Source: Chloroflexota bacterium (GTDB lineage: Bacteria; Chloroflexota; Dehalococcoidia; Dehalococcoidales; UBA2162). Taken from it: a stretch of 38,940 nt of DNA. Under the pieces are notes generated by a model. It made no database searches, was not told the origin of the DNA, and saw only the letters and a program-made list of their open reading frames with translations. The DNA lies in assembly GCA_016199495.1 (NCBI GenBank), contig JACQGQ010000016.1, forward strand, positions 1 to 38,940, read 5' to 3'. A program made the translations under genes and the position numbers. How positions within the stretch are numbered: the first letter of the stretch is position 1; each line of letters starts with the position of its first letter. Of the stretch, positions 1 to 8,300 are shown piece by piece.

Positions 1-410
1 CCGCCGCCACCGCCCCGGCCAGCGCCGATGAGACTCGCTGTGGTTACGTTGTCACCATTACCCGGCAGTGCCGAGGTGTTATCGCTGCTGTCGCCGCCGC
101 CGGGCGCGGCCGGCCGGTTACCCTGTAGCCAGCTCGATGAGAAGGCGACAAAGCCGCCCGGGCCCGGGGCCGCCGCTGGGGGCCGTGCCCCCGGTGGGGG
201 GCTGGCGGGTGGGGCTAAAGACGGTGAGTGCTCGATTACCAGGATGGTATCGGAGGGAGCGACCCTGATTTCAGCGCGCACATTCACCGCGTGGGCCGTC
301 ATCGTGCCGGTGAGTTGAAATACAGCCACGCCCAGAGCCGCCGGGAGCACCAGCCAGACTAATAGCTTCAGGGCGGGAACTTTATACAGCCAAAATGGTA
401 AGTGTATCAT
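1..410 (-). CDS. Putative secreted/membrane-anchored protein with N-terminal hydrophobic segment and Pro/Ala/Gly-rich linker (3' end beyond window)
   Basis: Not in the ORF track (open at window edge). Minus-strand reading from ATG at 410: MIHLPFWLYKVPALKLLVWLVLPAALGVAVFQLTGTMTAHAVNVRAEIRVAPSDTILVIEHSPSLAPPASPPPGARPPAAAPGPGG..., no stop to position 1; starts 25 bp after the response regulator stop. Confidence 0.6.
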   Translation of the reverse strand, partial: MIHLPFWLYKVPALKLLVWLVLPAALGVAVFQLTGTMTAHAVNVRAEIRVAPSDTILVIEHSPSLAPPASPPPGARPPAAAPGPGGFVAFSSSWLQGNRPAAPGGGDSSDNTSALPGNGDNVTTASLIGAGRGGGG

Positions 411-434
411 CTGCTCACCCCCGTTGGGTAACTC

Positions 435-1118
435 TTAAGCGCTATCGCGCTGACTCTGCCCGACCTCTTCCAGGCGGTAACCCACCCCCCGATAGCTCAG
501 GATACGGATTCCGTCAGGTAAGAAAGCCTGCAGCTTGCGGCGCAGGCGCCGTATGTAAAAATGCAGGGTATCCCGGCTGACCGGCTTGCCGGCCCAGACC
601 TCGGCGATAAGGCGCCCGTAATCAACTAACTTGCCCTGGTTAAAGAGCAGGCAAGCCGCCAGGTGAAATTCGGTGCCGGTCAGCCCGCCGGGGCGATTGC
701 CCTCTTGGTTCAGTTGATTTTCAATCTCCGACCCGGAATTGTCTCCCGGGGGATTATGCCGCAGCTTCCGGCGGAGCAATGTCTGCACCCGTGCCACCAG
801 CTCCCTAAGATTCACCGGTTTCGTCACATAGGCATCAGCGCCAAGCTCGAGTATCTCCACGGCTTCTTCGGCGGCGCCGACGGCAATAATGGGCAAATAG
901 CAGGCTTCTCGTATTCGCAAGCAGGGGTCTTCTCCGTTCACCAGCGGTAGCTCCCTAGCCATAATAATCAGGTCGGGGTAGGCTTCATACAGCTTTTTCA
1001 TCCCGTCAAGAACATCAGCCACCCTGACGACGTCGTAGCCGGCCTCTTCCAGGGCGGCGGCGGCCCTGGCGGCTAACGTTTCATCCTTCTCAATGACCAG
1101 AATACGAGCGGGTTTGAT
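435..1118 (-). CDS. OmpR/PhoB-family response regulator with degenerate receiver domain (phospho-acceptor Asp replaced by Ala)
   Basis: Receiver-like fold plus C-terminal winged helix (GTEFHLAACLLFNQGKLVDYGRLIAEVW...LHFYIRRLRRKL...RGVGYRLEE). Homology extends 32 codons upstream of the track ATG (IKPARILVIEKDETLAARAAAALEEAGYDVVR) to a likely AUC start behind GGAGGTG. Confidence 0.85.
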   Translation of the reverse strand: MKPARILVIEKDETLAARAAAALEEAGYDVVRVADVLDGMKKLYEAYPDLIIMARELPLVNGEDPCLRIREACYLPIIAVGAAEEAVEILELGADAYVTKPVNLRELVARVQTLLRRKLRHNPPGDNSGSEIENQLNQEGNRPGGLTGTEFHLAACLLFNQGKLVDYGRLIAEVWAGKPVSRDTLHFYIRRLRRKLQAFLPDGIRILSYRGVGYRLEEVGQSQRDSA

Positions 1119-1200
1119 AGTCTCACCTCCGCCGCAGAGCAGCTAACTATCAGGATACTACAGGGAGGTGAAAATTCTGGTAGACAAAGTGCCTGAAAGT

Positions 1201-1239
1201 GTGGCAATTGGTGGCAATCTGGTGGAAAATTGGTGCCCG
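1201..1239. repeat. Direct repeats GTGGCAATTG / GTGGCAATCTG / GTGGAAAATTG / GTGCCCG with 10-11 bp period
   Basis: Read directly: units begin at 1201, 1211, 1222, 1233, upstream of the response regulator at 435-1118. Confidence 0.6.
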
Positions 1240-1410
1240 TTTGACGAGAGAAACAGAAAGTCCCTGTCTCTGGCGCGGCTGTGCCTGGTAAGAAGAAACA
1301 CTGGTGAGATGAGATTAATAAGCAGTCTTTTCGAGTGTGGTTAGTCGAGGACAGGGCTTTTCCCGGGCAAGATTAGCCATAGCCTGAGAATAATAGGCTA
1401 ATGGCCGTGA

Positions 1411-2118
1411 TTAGACAGACGACCCGACAAACCTGTAGCCTATCCCTCGTTCGTTGAGAAGCATCTGCGGCTTGCCGGCATCGCACTCGAGCTTGGAACG
1501 GAGGCGATAGATATATTTCTTAATTGAGCTGTTTTCATTACCGTATTCGGCGCCCCACACCTTTTCCAATATGACGCGATGGGTAAGCACCCGGCCCTCA
1601 TTTCTTACCAGTTCTACGAGTAACTGATACTCGATAGGCGTCAGTTTGACTCGTTTGCCGGCAAGCGAAACCTCGTGTGTGTCAAAATTAATGCTTAGTT
1701 CGCCGCCAAAGGCAGCCACGTGCCCCTGTTTAAAGCCAAGCCTCTGGGTGCGACGGAGCAAGGCCTTGACCCTGGCTAGAAGCTCCATCGGACTGAACGG
1801 CGTGGTAATATACTCATCAGCTCCGGTCTCCAGGCCCCTGGCTCTGTCCATGTCAGTGTCCATCTCGCTGGAGAGGATGATTAAGGGGACATCGGAGAAG
1901 TCGCGAATCCGGCTGACCAGGTCCAGGATGGCCATATCCGGTAAAGAAGATGATGCTATAACCACATCGGGCCACTCGCTTTCTATCATCTTCAATCCCT
2001 CGGCGCCCGTATCGACGGCGACCACGCTAACATCCGGATACCTTACTACCAGGCAGAAAGAGATATCTTTGCTGACTAGCTGGTTATCATCAATTACCAG
2101 GACTTTCATCGCTTTCAC
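1411..2118 (-). CDS. OmpR/PhoB-family response regulator with degenerate receiver (phospho-acceptor Asp replaced by Ser)
   Basis: MKVLVIDDNQLVSKDI... receiver, ...LTPIEYQLLVELVRNEGRVLTHRVILEKVWGAEY...IKKYIYRLRSKLE...RGIGYRFV winged helix. Confidence 0.92.
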   Translation of the reverse strand: MKAMKVLVIDDNQLVSKDISFCLVVRYPDVSVVAVDTGAEGLKMIESEWPDVVIASSSLPDMAILDLVSRIRDFSDVPLIILSSEMDTDMDRARGLETGADEYITTPFSPMELLARVKALLRRTQRLGFKQGHVAAFGGELSINFDTHEVSLAGKRVKLTPIEYQLLVELVRNEGRVLTHRVILEKVWGAEYGNENSSIKKYIYRLRSKLECDAGKPQMLLNERGIGYRFVGSSV

Positions 2119-2245
2119 CTCCCGGCCATTGATAAGGGGTTGCGTGAAACAGCCCGAACCGACTTCGCCAAGTGGCGAATTTTCATTGTATCAAATCAGA
2201 GTCTTTAAAACAAGTATCTTAATATCACTTTAACCACCTGTTTAG

Positions 2246-2355
2246 TACTTTTGTCTCATTACCTTATTACTAGCGGAATCAGTACTTTTGGGTGATTGTC
2301 TGCTCAGGCAAGGCAAGGTAAAGTAAGTTAAAGTAATGATAGGGTAGTTAAAGTA
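2246..2355. repeat. Five AAAGTA boxes (two as TACTTT) between divergent regulators
   Basis: TACTTT at 2246-2251 and 2283-2288; AAAGTA at 2320-2325, 2330-2335, 2350-2355. Confidence 0.6.
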
Positions 2356-2370
2356 GGGAGAAGGAATAAT

Positions 2371-2595
2371 ATGACACTTGATGAGCGTGGGAGAACGATG
2401 CTGACAACCAGTGAGGTCGCCAATCTGCTCCATGTGCATATTAACACGGTCAGGCGGTGGAGCGACCGTGGACTAATAAAGGGCTACCGCATTTGCGCCC
2501 GCGGCGACCGCAGATTTGACCGGGGGGACATTATCCGCTTCCTGAATAAAATGACCACAGATAGAGGCAATCAAACCAGGGTTGACAAGCCGTAA
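2371..2595 (+). CDS. MerR/excisionase-type helix-turn-helix DNA-binding protein
   Basis: MLTTSEVANLLHVHINTVRRWSDRGLIKGYRICARGDRRFDRGDIIRFL motif; start may be 2371 or 2398. Confidence 0.85.
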   Translation: MTLDERGRTMLTTSEVANLLHVHINTVRRWSDRGLIKGYRICARGDRRFDRGDIIRFLNKMTTDRGNQTRVDKP

Positions 2596-2619
2596 GATAG
2601 GCTGAAAGAGAGTAGTCAG

Positions 2620-3135
2620 TTATTCGATGGAGATTAAGCCGTGCTTAATAGCGATTACGGTTGCTTCAGTGCGGTCGTTGGCATTCAGTTTGGTCAAGAT
2701 GCCACTAACAAAGTTCTTAATGGTTTGCTCGCTGATGCCGAGTTCGAGGGCAATCCGTTTATTTGAATAGCCCTGAGCCACATAATGCAGGGTTTCTATC
2801 TCTCTAGGGGTGAGATGTGCCACCAGGGCCGCCGACTGCTCACTGGGTTTTTGCTGCAGGTCTGACACTTCTTCGGAGTAGAAACGCTGGTATAGCCGCT
2901 TCCCCTGTCTGCGTCCTATGACCCAAACGGCAATTAACCCACAAATAGCTAACGTTGCCACAACATTAAGGCCGACACCCTGCGAGACCAAGATGATAAT
3001 AATACTCAAAATAGCGTACGAAAAAATAGCAACGTTAAGGTCCCACTTCGCCACGTTTGCCCTGCCTCTGGCTCTTTGTATCGCCAGACGCTCTATTCCC
3101 GGGCTAACCTGTTTCATGGTTTCAGTTCTATCCAT
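2620..3135 (-). CDS. Membrane-anchored LuxR-family HTH transcriptional regulator
   Basis: Two hydrophobic segments followed by LTPREIETLHYVAQGYSNKRIALELGISEQTIKNFVSGILTKLNANDRTEA (LuxR/GerE HTH). Confidence 0.85.
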   Translation of the reverse strand: MDRTETMKQVSPGIERLAIQRARGRANVAKWDLNVAIFSYAILSIIIILVSQGVGLNVVATLAICGLIAVWVIGRRQGKRLYQRFYSEEVSDLQQKPSEQSAALVAHLTPREIETLHYVAQGYSNKRIALELGISEQTIKNFVSGILTKLNANDRTEATVIAIKHGLISIE

Positions 3136-3291
3136 ATCGTTCTATTGAACCGGCTTATCTTTTTCAAGCTAAAGTTTAGTCCTCTCTTGAGAGTTTGTCA
3201 AAAACGCGCCGGGCGTATTGCCTAATTATCATTAAAGGTATAAGATAGGGAAGTGTCAGTCAGTCTTAAGTAACTTACCGAGGAGATAACA

Positions 3292-3606
3292 ATGGGTATA
3301 GAACTAGTTCACGTTGGCTTTAATAACATCATAGTAATGAATAGAGTTGTTGCCATAGCTTCGCCAAACTCAGCGCCGACCAAACGCACCATCCACGAAG
3401 GGCGGGAAAAAGGACTACTGATTGATATGACTAACGGCCGTAGAACCAAGGCGGTTATTATCGTCGACAGCGGGCATATTATTTTGGCGGCCCTTACTCC
3501 AGAAACTATTAGTGGCAGATTACAGGCGAGTCGGGCGGGAAGCGACCCGGAGCGAGCCGCTTCAGCCCCAAGACTTGATGCAAGCGATGAAGAAAGTGGT
3601 CCATAG
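3292..3606 (+). CDS. RemA/DUF370-like regulatory protein
   Basis: [68 protein letters not shown]; sits directly upstream of gmk, the usual remA-gmk arrangement. Confidence 0.8.
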   Translation: MGIELVHVGFNNIIVMNRVVAIASPNSAPTKRTIHEGREKGLLIDMTNGRRTKAVIIVDSGHIILAALTPETISGRLQASRAGSDPERAASAPRLDASDEESGP

Positions 3607-4225
3607 AAATCACCCCTCGTTCCACCGGCTAACCAAACCGTTACTCATCATCCTTTCCGGTCCTTCCGGGGCAGGTAAGGATGCAGTTCTAGCCGGGATG
3701 AAGAAATCCAGTTATCCTCTTAAATATGTTATCACCCTGACCACCAGACCCCGGCGCACCAGTGAGAAAAATAATGTAGACTACCATTTCGTCTCCAGGG
3801 AGAAATTCCAGACGATGGTTGAAAATAGTGAGTTATTAGAGTGGGCTAATGTTTATGGTAACTGGTATGGCGTACCCAGGGATGCTGTCAAAAAGGCATT
3901 AGACAAAGGGGAGGATATAATAGTCAAGGTTGATATTCAGGGAGCAGCTACTATTAAGAAAATCCTGCCCCAGGCGATATTTATTTTCCTCGTGCCTCCA
4001 TCGATGGCTGAGCTTCTCATAAGACTCGAGCAGCGTCATACCGAATCACCCTCTGACTTGACCCGGCGTCTCAAGGCCGCTGAGGAAGAAATGAAACAGC
4101 TACCTCTATTTGATTATGTAGTCGTCAACGAGTGGGATGAAATTGACCGGGCAGTGTCGGAGATTAAGGCTATTATTACCGCTGAGAAATGCCGGGTAGT
4201 TCCCCGAGAAGTTGTTCTTGAATAA
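3578..4225 (+). CDS. gmk: Guanylate kinase
   Basis: [17 protein letters not shown]-loop and [20 protein letters not shown]; track start 3512 probably too far upstream, ATG at 3578 or 3587 more likely. Confidence 0.93.
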   Translation: MQAMKKVVHRNHPSFHRLTKPLLIILSGPSGAGKDAVLAGMKKSSYPLKYVITLTTRPRRTSEKNNVDYHFVSREKFQTMVENSELLEWANVYGNWYGVPRDAVKKALDKGEDIIVKVDIQGAATIKKILPQAIFIFLVPPSMAELLIRLEQRHTESPSDLTRRLKAAEEEMKQLPLFDYVVVNEWDEIDRAVSEIKAIITAEKCRVVPREVVLE

Positions 4226-4226
4226 G

Positions 4227-5261
4227 CTAAAATATCAGTTTAAGCAGCCAAGCAAATAAATAACCCAGTGCGCCGCAAATAGGGAAGGTTATTATCCAGG
4301 CAGTCACGATGTTCCCGGCTACTCCCCAGCGCACCGCCGAAAGCCGCCTGGTAGCACCTACCCCCATAATGGCAGCGGTGATACAGTGGGTGGTGCTTAC
4401 CGGAATGCCCAGTAGTGAAGCGCTTTCAATAATCGCCGCCCCGGCCGTTTCCGCGGCAAAGCCGTGAACCGGGCGCAGGGTAGTAACCCTTAACCCCAGG
4501 GTTCTAATGACCCGCCAGCCACCAAAAGCCGTGCCTAAGCTAATGGCTAGTGATGAGATAACGACGACCCACCACAAATTACCAGAAGCAATTTCGTCCC
4601 ACACCGCAGCCGCCTGCCCGGACTGACCAATCCCCTGGTAATAGATTATCAACGCTATAGCAATAACACCAATAGGCATCTGCCCATCATTCTTGCCGTG
4701 ACTATAAGCCATAAAGGCAGCCGAGAAGATTTGTAGTTTGCCAAAAATAGCCTGCACCCTGGCTGGGGCACTCCGCCGGAAGAGCCAGAACAGCCAGACC
4801 ATTAACACAAAGCCAGCTACAAAGCCCAGGACGGGAGCCGCCACTACGGATGTTACCACCCGTGTCATGACATTCCAGACAATGGCATCACTACCGGCGA
4901 CAGCCATGCCGGCTCCGGCTAATCCAGCTATCAGGCTATGAGTTACGCTGAGAGGGAGACCGTAGTAGGTTGCCAGACTAACCCAGATAACGGCTGAGGC
5001 TAAGCCGGCAATCACTGTCAGATAGGTGAGTGTTTCCGGGGCTAGAATCCCTTTGCCAATGGTTTTGGCAACCTCCAGACCAGTAGCCGCACCGGCGAAA
5101 TTGAGAGCGGCGGCGAGTATTATGGCGTTACGGGGAGAAAGGACCCGGGTGCCAATCACAGTAGCCACGGCATTAGCGGCGTCGTTAAAACCATTGGTAA
5201 CACCAAAACCCAGAGCTAAGGCAATAATCAAGAGAAGCAGGATGAGAGATGCCTCAGGCAT
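4227..5261 (-). CDS. Inorganic phosphate transporter, PiT family
   Basis: GVTNGFNDAANAVATVIGTRVLSPRNA and AYSHGKNDGQMPIG, VSTTHCITAAIMGVG signatures. Confidence 0.93.
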   Translation of the reverse strand: MPEASLILLLLIIALALGFGVTNGFNDAANAVATVIGTRVLSPRNAIILAAALNFAGAATGLEVAKTIGKGILAPETLTYLTVIAGLASAVIWVSLATYYGLPLSVTHSLIAGLAGAGMAVAGSDAIVWNVMTRVVTSVVAAPVLGFVAGFVLMVWLFWLFRRSAPARVQAIFGKLQIFSAAFMAYSHGKNDGQMPIGVIAIALIIYYQGIGQSGQAAAVWDEIASGNLWWVVVISSLAISLGTAFGGWRVIRTLGLRVTTLRPVHGFAAETAGAAIIESASLLGIPVSTTHCITAAIMGVGATRRLSAVRWGVAGNIVTAWIITFPICGALGYLFAWLLKLIF

Positions 5262-5883
5262 GCTTGAGGGCTACCCCTTCCAGCACATTAGCCACGTCCT
5301 CACATCTATCAGTAGCGCTCTCCATGTGCTCGTAAATCTCACGCCACTTGATAACTTCAGCCAGGTCCGTGGTATCGGCAAACAGCTCACCCATAGCTGA
5401 ACGGAATACCTGGTCGGCGACATTCTCCAGCCGGTTAATCTCCACGCATAGCTCAAGAATCTTCTTGAACTCAGCATGGCGGCGTAGTTGGGGCATGGCT
5501 CTTTCTACTTCAGTGGCTGACTGGACGATGGCATCAGCTAGCTCCCTGGCACTCTGGCCGGGACGGTCTACCTTATATAAAAACATGGCATCAGCCGCGG
5601 CCTGGATAAAGTCGACAACATCATCCAGACTATGAGCCAGTTGGGCGATATCCTCCCGGTCAAAGGGGGTGACAAAGGTGCGATGTAGCTGCGCGAAAAT
5701 CTGGTGAGTAATCACGTCCCCTGCGTGCTCTAATGCGGTTATTTCGCTTACCTTTCCCCCAACATCCTCCCAGGTATAAACCAATTCCTTTAGTTTCTGG
5801 GCGGCTTTTACCATATTCTGGGCACTCCCCTCGAAAAGCTCAAAAAACTTCACTTCACGGGGCATAAAGGGGAGCTTAAACAC
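5254..5883 (-). CDS. DUF47 / PhoU-like phosphate transport regulator
   Basis: Helical PhoU-like sequence (EHAGDVITHQIFAQLHRTFVTPFDREDIAQLAHSLDDVVDFI), overlapping the PiT gene by 8 bp. Confidence 0.9.
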   Translation of the reverse strand: MFKLPFMPREVKFFELFEGSAQNMVKAAQKLKELVYTWEDVGGKVSEITALEHAGDVITHQIFAQLHRTFVTPFDREDIAQLAHSLDDVVDFIQAAADAMFLYKVDRPGQSARELADAIVQSATEVERAMPQLRRHAEFKKILELCVEINRLENVADQVFRSAMGELFADTTDLAEVIKWREIYEHMESATDRCEDVANVLEGVALKHA

Positions 5884-6082
5884 GACTAATCCTCCTTTGC
5901 CGCAAAGATATACTAAAGTAATGAGGAGCTAAAAATCGGGGAGTGAGGAGAAAAAAGCTTAACATACCACGCCCGCCACAAGTGTATACGAGATAGGGAT
6001 GGTTGTCAAGGATTAATTTTGCTGTTATTTCGGATTACATTGGCTGTCATTTTTAGCTTGAATAAAGAAAATTGCCTGGCTG

Positions 6083-6715
6083 TTACTTACCGGATGGTTG
6101 CGGTCTCTTTATCTCCTGGATATTTCGCCTTCGCTCGGCTAAAGTGCGTACTTCGGTGAAGACAGAGAGGCTTTCCTCGGGTGCTGGCGGCGACATCTTC
6201 AGAAAGATGGCCTGTCTTTCCGGGAAAACCAGGGTGGGGGTGCCAAAAACACCCAGGGTCTCCACGGCAAAGGTATGGTCCTCAGCCAGCTTAGCCAGTA
6301 TCCGGCGGTCGCTGATATCCCTTTGAAATCGAACCATCTCCAGGCCGGCACTCTCAGCTACTTCACTAAGGGTGTTTGTATCAGCGATATCCCGGCGCTG
6401 TTCGTGCCTGGCTCTAATTAAGGCGATATGAAAACGCTCAAAGGCAGCTTCACCCTGACGTCGGGCAGCCTCGGCGGCACGGAAGGCACGCAATCCGCGA
6501 CTGGGGTAGCCTTCCGGTTGTTCCCAGATTTTCCATTGCGCACCCTGCTGACTGTTAACCTGCTCCAGGCTGAAATACCTCCAGTTGATGGTTAGCTTGG
6601 TGCCGATGTCCTCTTGCACTCTTTGCAGCCAAACTGCTGCATTGTAGACATAGGGTCAAAGATAATCGAAGTAGATGTCCAGGGATATGGTAGCACTCAT
6701 TTCGCTCTTGACCAT
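6083..6715 (-). CDS. Candidate selenoprotein: DsbA/FrnE-like thioredoxin-fold protein with in-frame UGA at residue 20
   Basis: AAGGAGG-CTAAG-ATG start at 6715; MVKSEMSATISLDIYFDYL(U)PYVYNAAVWLQRVQEDIGTKLTINWRYFSLEQVN...VFGTPTLVF (cis-Pro loop). TGA at 6658-6656 occupies the CPxxY catalytic Cys position; the track starts only after it (6619). Confidence 0.75.
6624..6641 (-). promoter_or_regulatory. Bacterial SECIS-like hairpin
   Basis: Minus strand TGCAGC-AGTTTG-GCTGCA, perfect 6 bp stem, GU in the apical loop; loop G is 22 nt after the UGA. Confidence 0.6.
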
Positions 6716-6763
6716 CTTAGCCTCCTTATAGTACGGGTGAACTCTTTGTTCAGGCTGAATTAG

Positions 6764-8062
6764 CTAGTCCAGCTTACGTATTCGGGTAGCGAAGATTAGC
6801 GCCAGCAGGGATATGATGACAAGAATCACAGCAAACCCGCCAATTGCCCACTGCACCCCGATGCCCTCGGCCATCAACCCGGCAGTAAAGGTGCCCAGAC
6901 TTGATAGACCAAACTCCATCATGTAAATGCTCATTACCCTTCCCCGATACTCGTCTGCCGAATAGTACTGGAGCAGGGTGTTGCTCAGTGTCATCCGCCC
7001 GCTCTGCCCCAGTCCAACGATAGCAATCAAGCCCAGGGAAAGGTAGAGCGTGCTGGAAAAGGCGAAACCAGCCAGAGCGATGCCCAAAACGAGACAGCTA
7101 ATCAGCAACATAACGCCCCGCTTCTTGTTAGGCAGGGAGGCGAGGGTGAGAGAACCAGCGATGGCACCAGCGCCGGCGACGCTCATCAGCATCCCCATGC
7201 CCCTGGCACCAATCCTGAGAATATCATCAGCAAAGATAGGTAGCAGCATCTGGTAGGGCATAGAGAGTATGACCACGAAGATGGTAAAGACCAGGGTAAG
7301 CAGGATAGCAGTCTCACGCCGAATATAATGAAACCCCTCTTTAATGTCAGTCAGGGCGCCACTACCACGCAGTGTTATCATGCCGGTCGGCGGCATCAGA
7401 GCAATGAAGACCATGGACAGGAGATAGAATCCTACCGTAATATAGTAGATAGGGGCGAAGCCAAAAGCCTCAATGATAAAGCCGGCGGCCGCCGGTGCCA
7501 GTAGCCGGAGGCTATTCATCTGCAGTACGTTCAAGGAGACAGCGTTCATTACCTGGTCCTGACTGACGATTTCAGATATGATAGTCTGGCGTGAGGGCAT
7601 CATCAGACCCTGAACAGTTGCCTTAAGCACTGAAGCCACCATAAGAATCCACCACGAACCAGCATGTTCAGGACTGAGGTAACCCAGAGTCAGCGAGAGG
7701 GCGATACCTAAAGAGACTAAAGCTGAGCCGGCCTGCCCCGCCAGCAAAACATATTTCTTCTGCACGCGGTCGGCAATAACCCCACCGAAGAGGGAGAGAA
7801 AAAGCATGGGTATGGCAGTAACCAGTGCCATCAGTCCCAGAATGGACGCTGAGCCGGTAATGCGATAGATGAGTAATGAGCGTGCCAGCATCTCCATGTT
7901 CATCGGCGCCGTAAAACCCAGCATACCAAAGAAGAAAAGGCGGTAGACTGGGTTCCCCAGAGAGCTGAAGGTCTGCTTGCCCAGGGAGATGCCAGGCAGA
8001 CCATTCATGCCCCGGTCAGTTGCCACACCCGTGTCTTTATATACGCCGGCTTCTTTCTTCAT
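6764..8062 (-). CDS. MFS transporter (enterobactin-exporter-like/MFS_3 type)
   Basis: 12-TM-like hydrophobic profile, FGGVIADRVQKKYVLLAGQ motif. Confidence 0.88.
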   Translation of the reverse strand: MKKEAGVYKDTGVATDRGMNGLPGISLGKQTFSSLGNPVYRLFFFGMLGFTAPMNMEMLARSLLIYRITGSASILGLMALVTAIPMLFLSLFGGVIADRVQKKYVLLAGQAGSALVSLGIALSLTLGYLSPEHAGSWWILMVASVLKATVQGLMMPSRQTIISEIVSQDQVMNAVSLNVLQMNSLRLLAPAAAGFIIEAFGFAPIYYITVGFYLLSMVFIALMPPTGMITLRGSGALTDIKEGFHYIRRETAILLTLVFTIFVVILSMPYQMLLPIFADDILRIGARGMGMLMSVAGAGAIAGSLTLASLPNKKRGVMLLISCLVLGIALAGFAFSSTLYLSLGLIAIVGLGQSGRMTLSNTLLQYYSADEYRGRVMSIYMMEFGLSSLGTFTAGLMAEGIGVQWAIGGFAVILVIISLLALIFATRIRKLD

Positions 8063-8227
8063 TCACCACTACCCGCGCTTCTAAGTAAGAGGCAAAGCCG
8101 CTCCCTAAGTAGGGGTCTAAAACCCTTCCTGAAAATTGCCATTCTGCTCTATAGTTTACACTTGTCGCCCTTGAAAGACAAGCTCATATTGCCCACTTAA
8201 TAGCGCCGACCCACTTTAATCCGGCTG

Positions 8228-8256
8228 TTGCTAGATGCTGGCTGATATGCTATACT
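8228..8256 (+). promoter_or_regulatory. Sigma-70-type promoter for rpsB operon
   Basis: TTGCTA (8228-8233) N17 TATACT (8251-8256). Confidence 0.6.
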
Positions 8257-8300
8257 TCGTTATACTTTAGGCTAGTTAACAACTAGAAAGGGGTTCGAAT

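Noticed and set aside
1646-2233. 195 aa plus-strand ORF opposite the second response regulator
   Set aside because: Antisense shadow ORF of a clear OmpR-family gene
2242-2439. 65 aa minus-strand ORF
   Set aside because: Overlaps the HTH gene and the AAAGTA box region; no recognizable protein features
6083-6619. Treating the DsbA-like gene as starting at GTG 6619 (track ORF) or as a pseudogene
   Set aside because: The strong SD-ATG and conserved thioredoxin-fold beta-1 lie upstream of the UGA, and a hairpin fits SECIS geometry; a nonsense mutation remains possible but is less parsimonious
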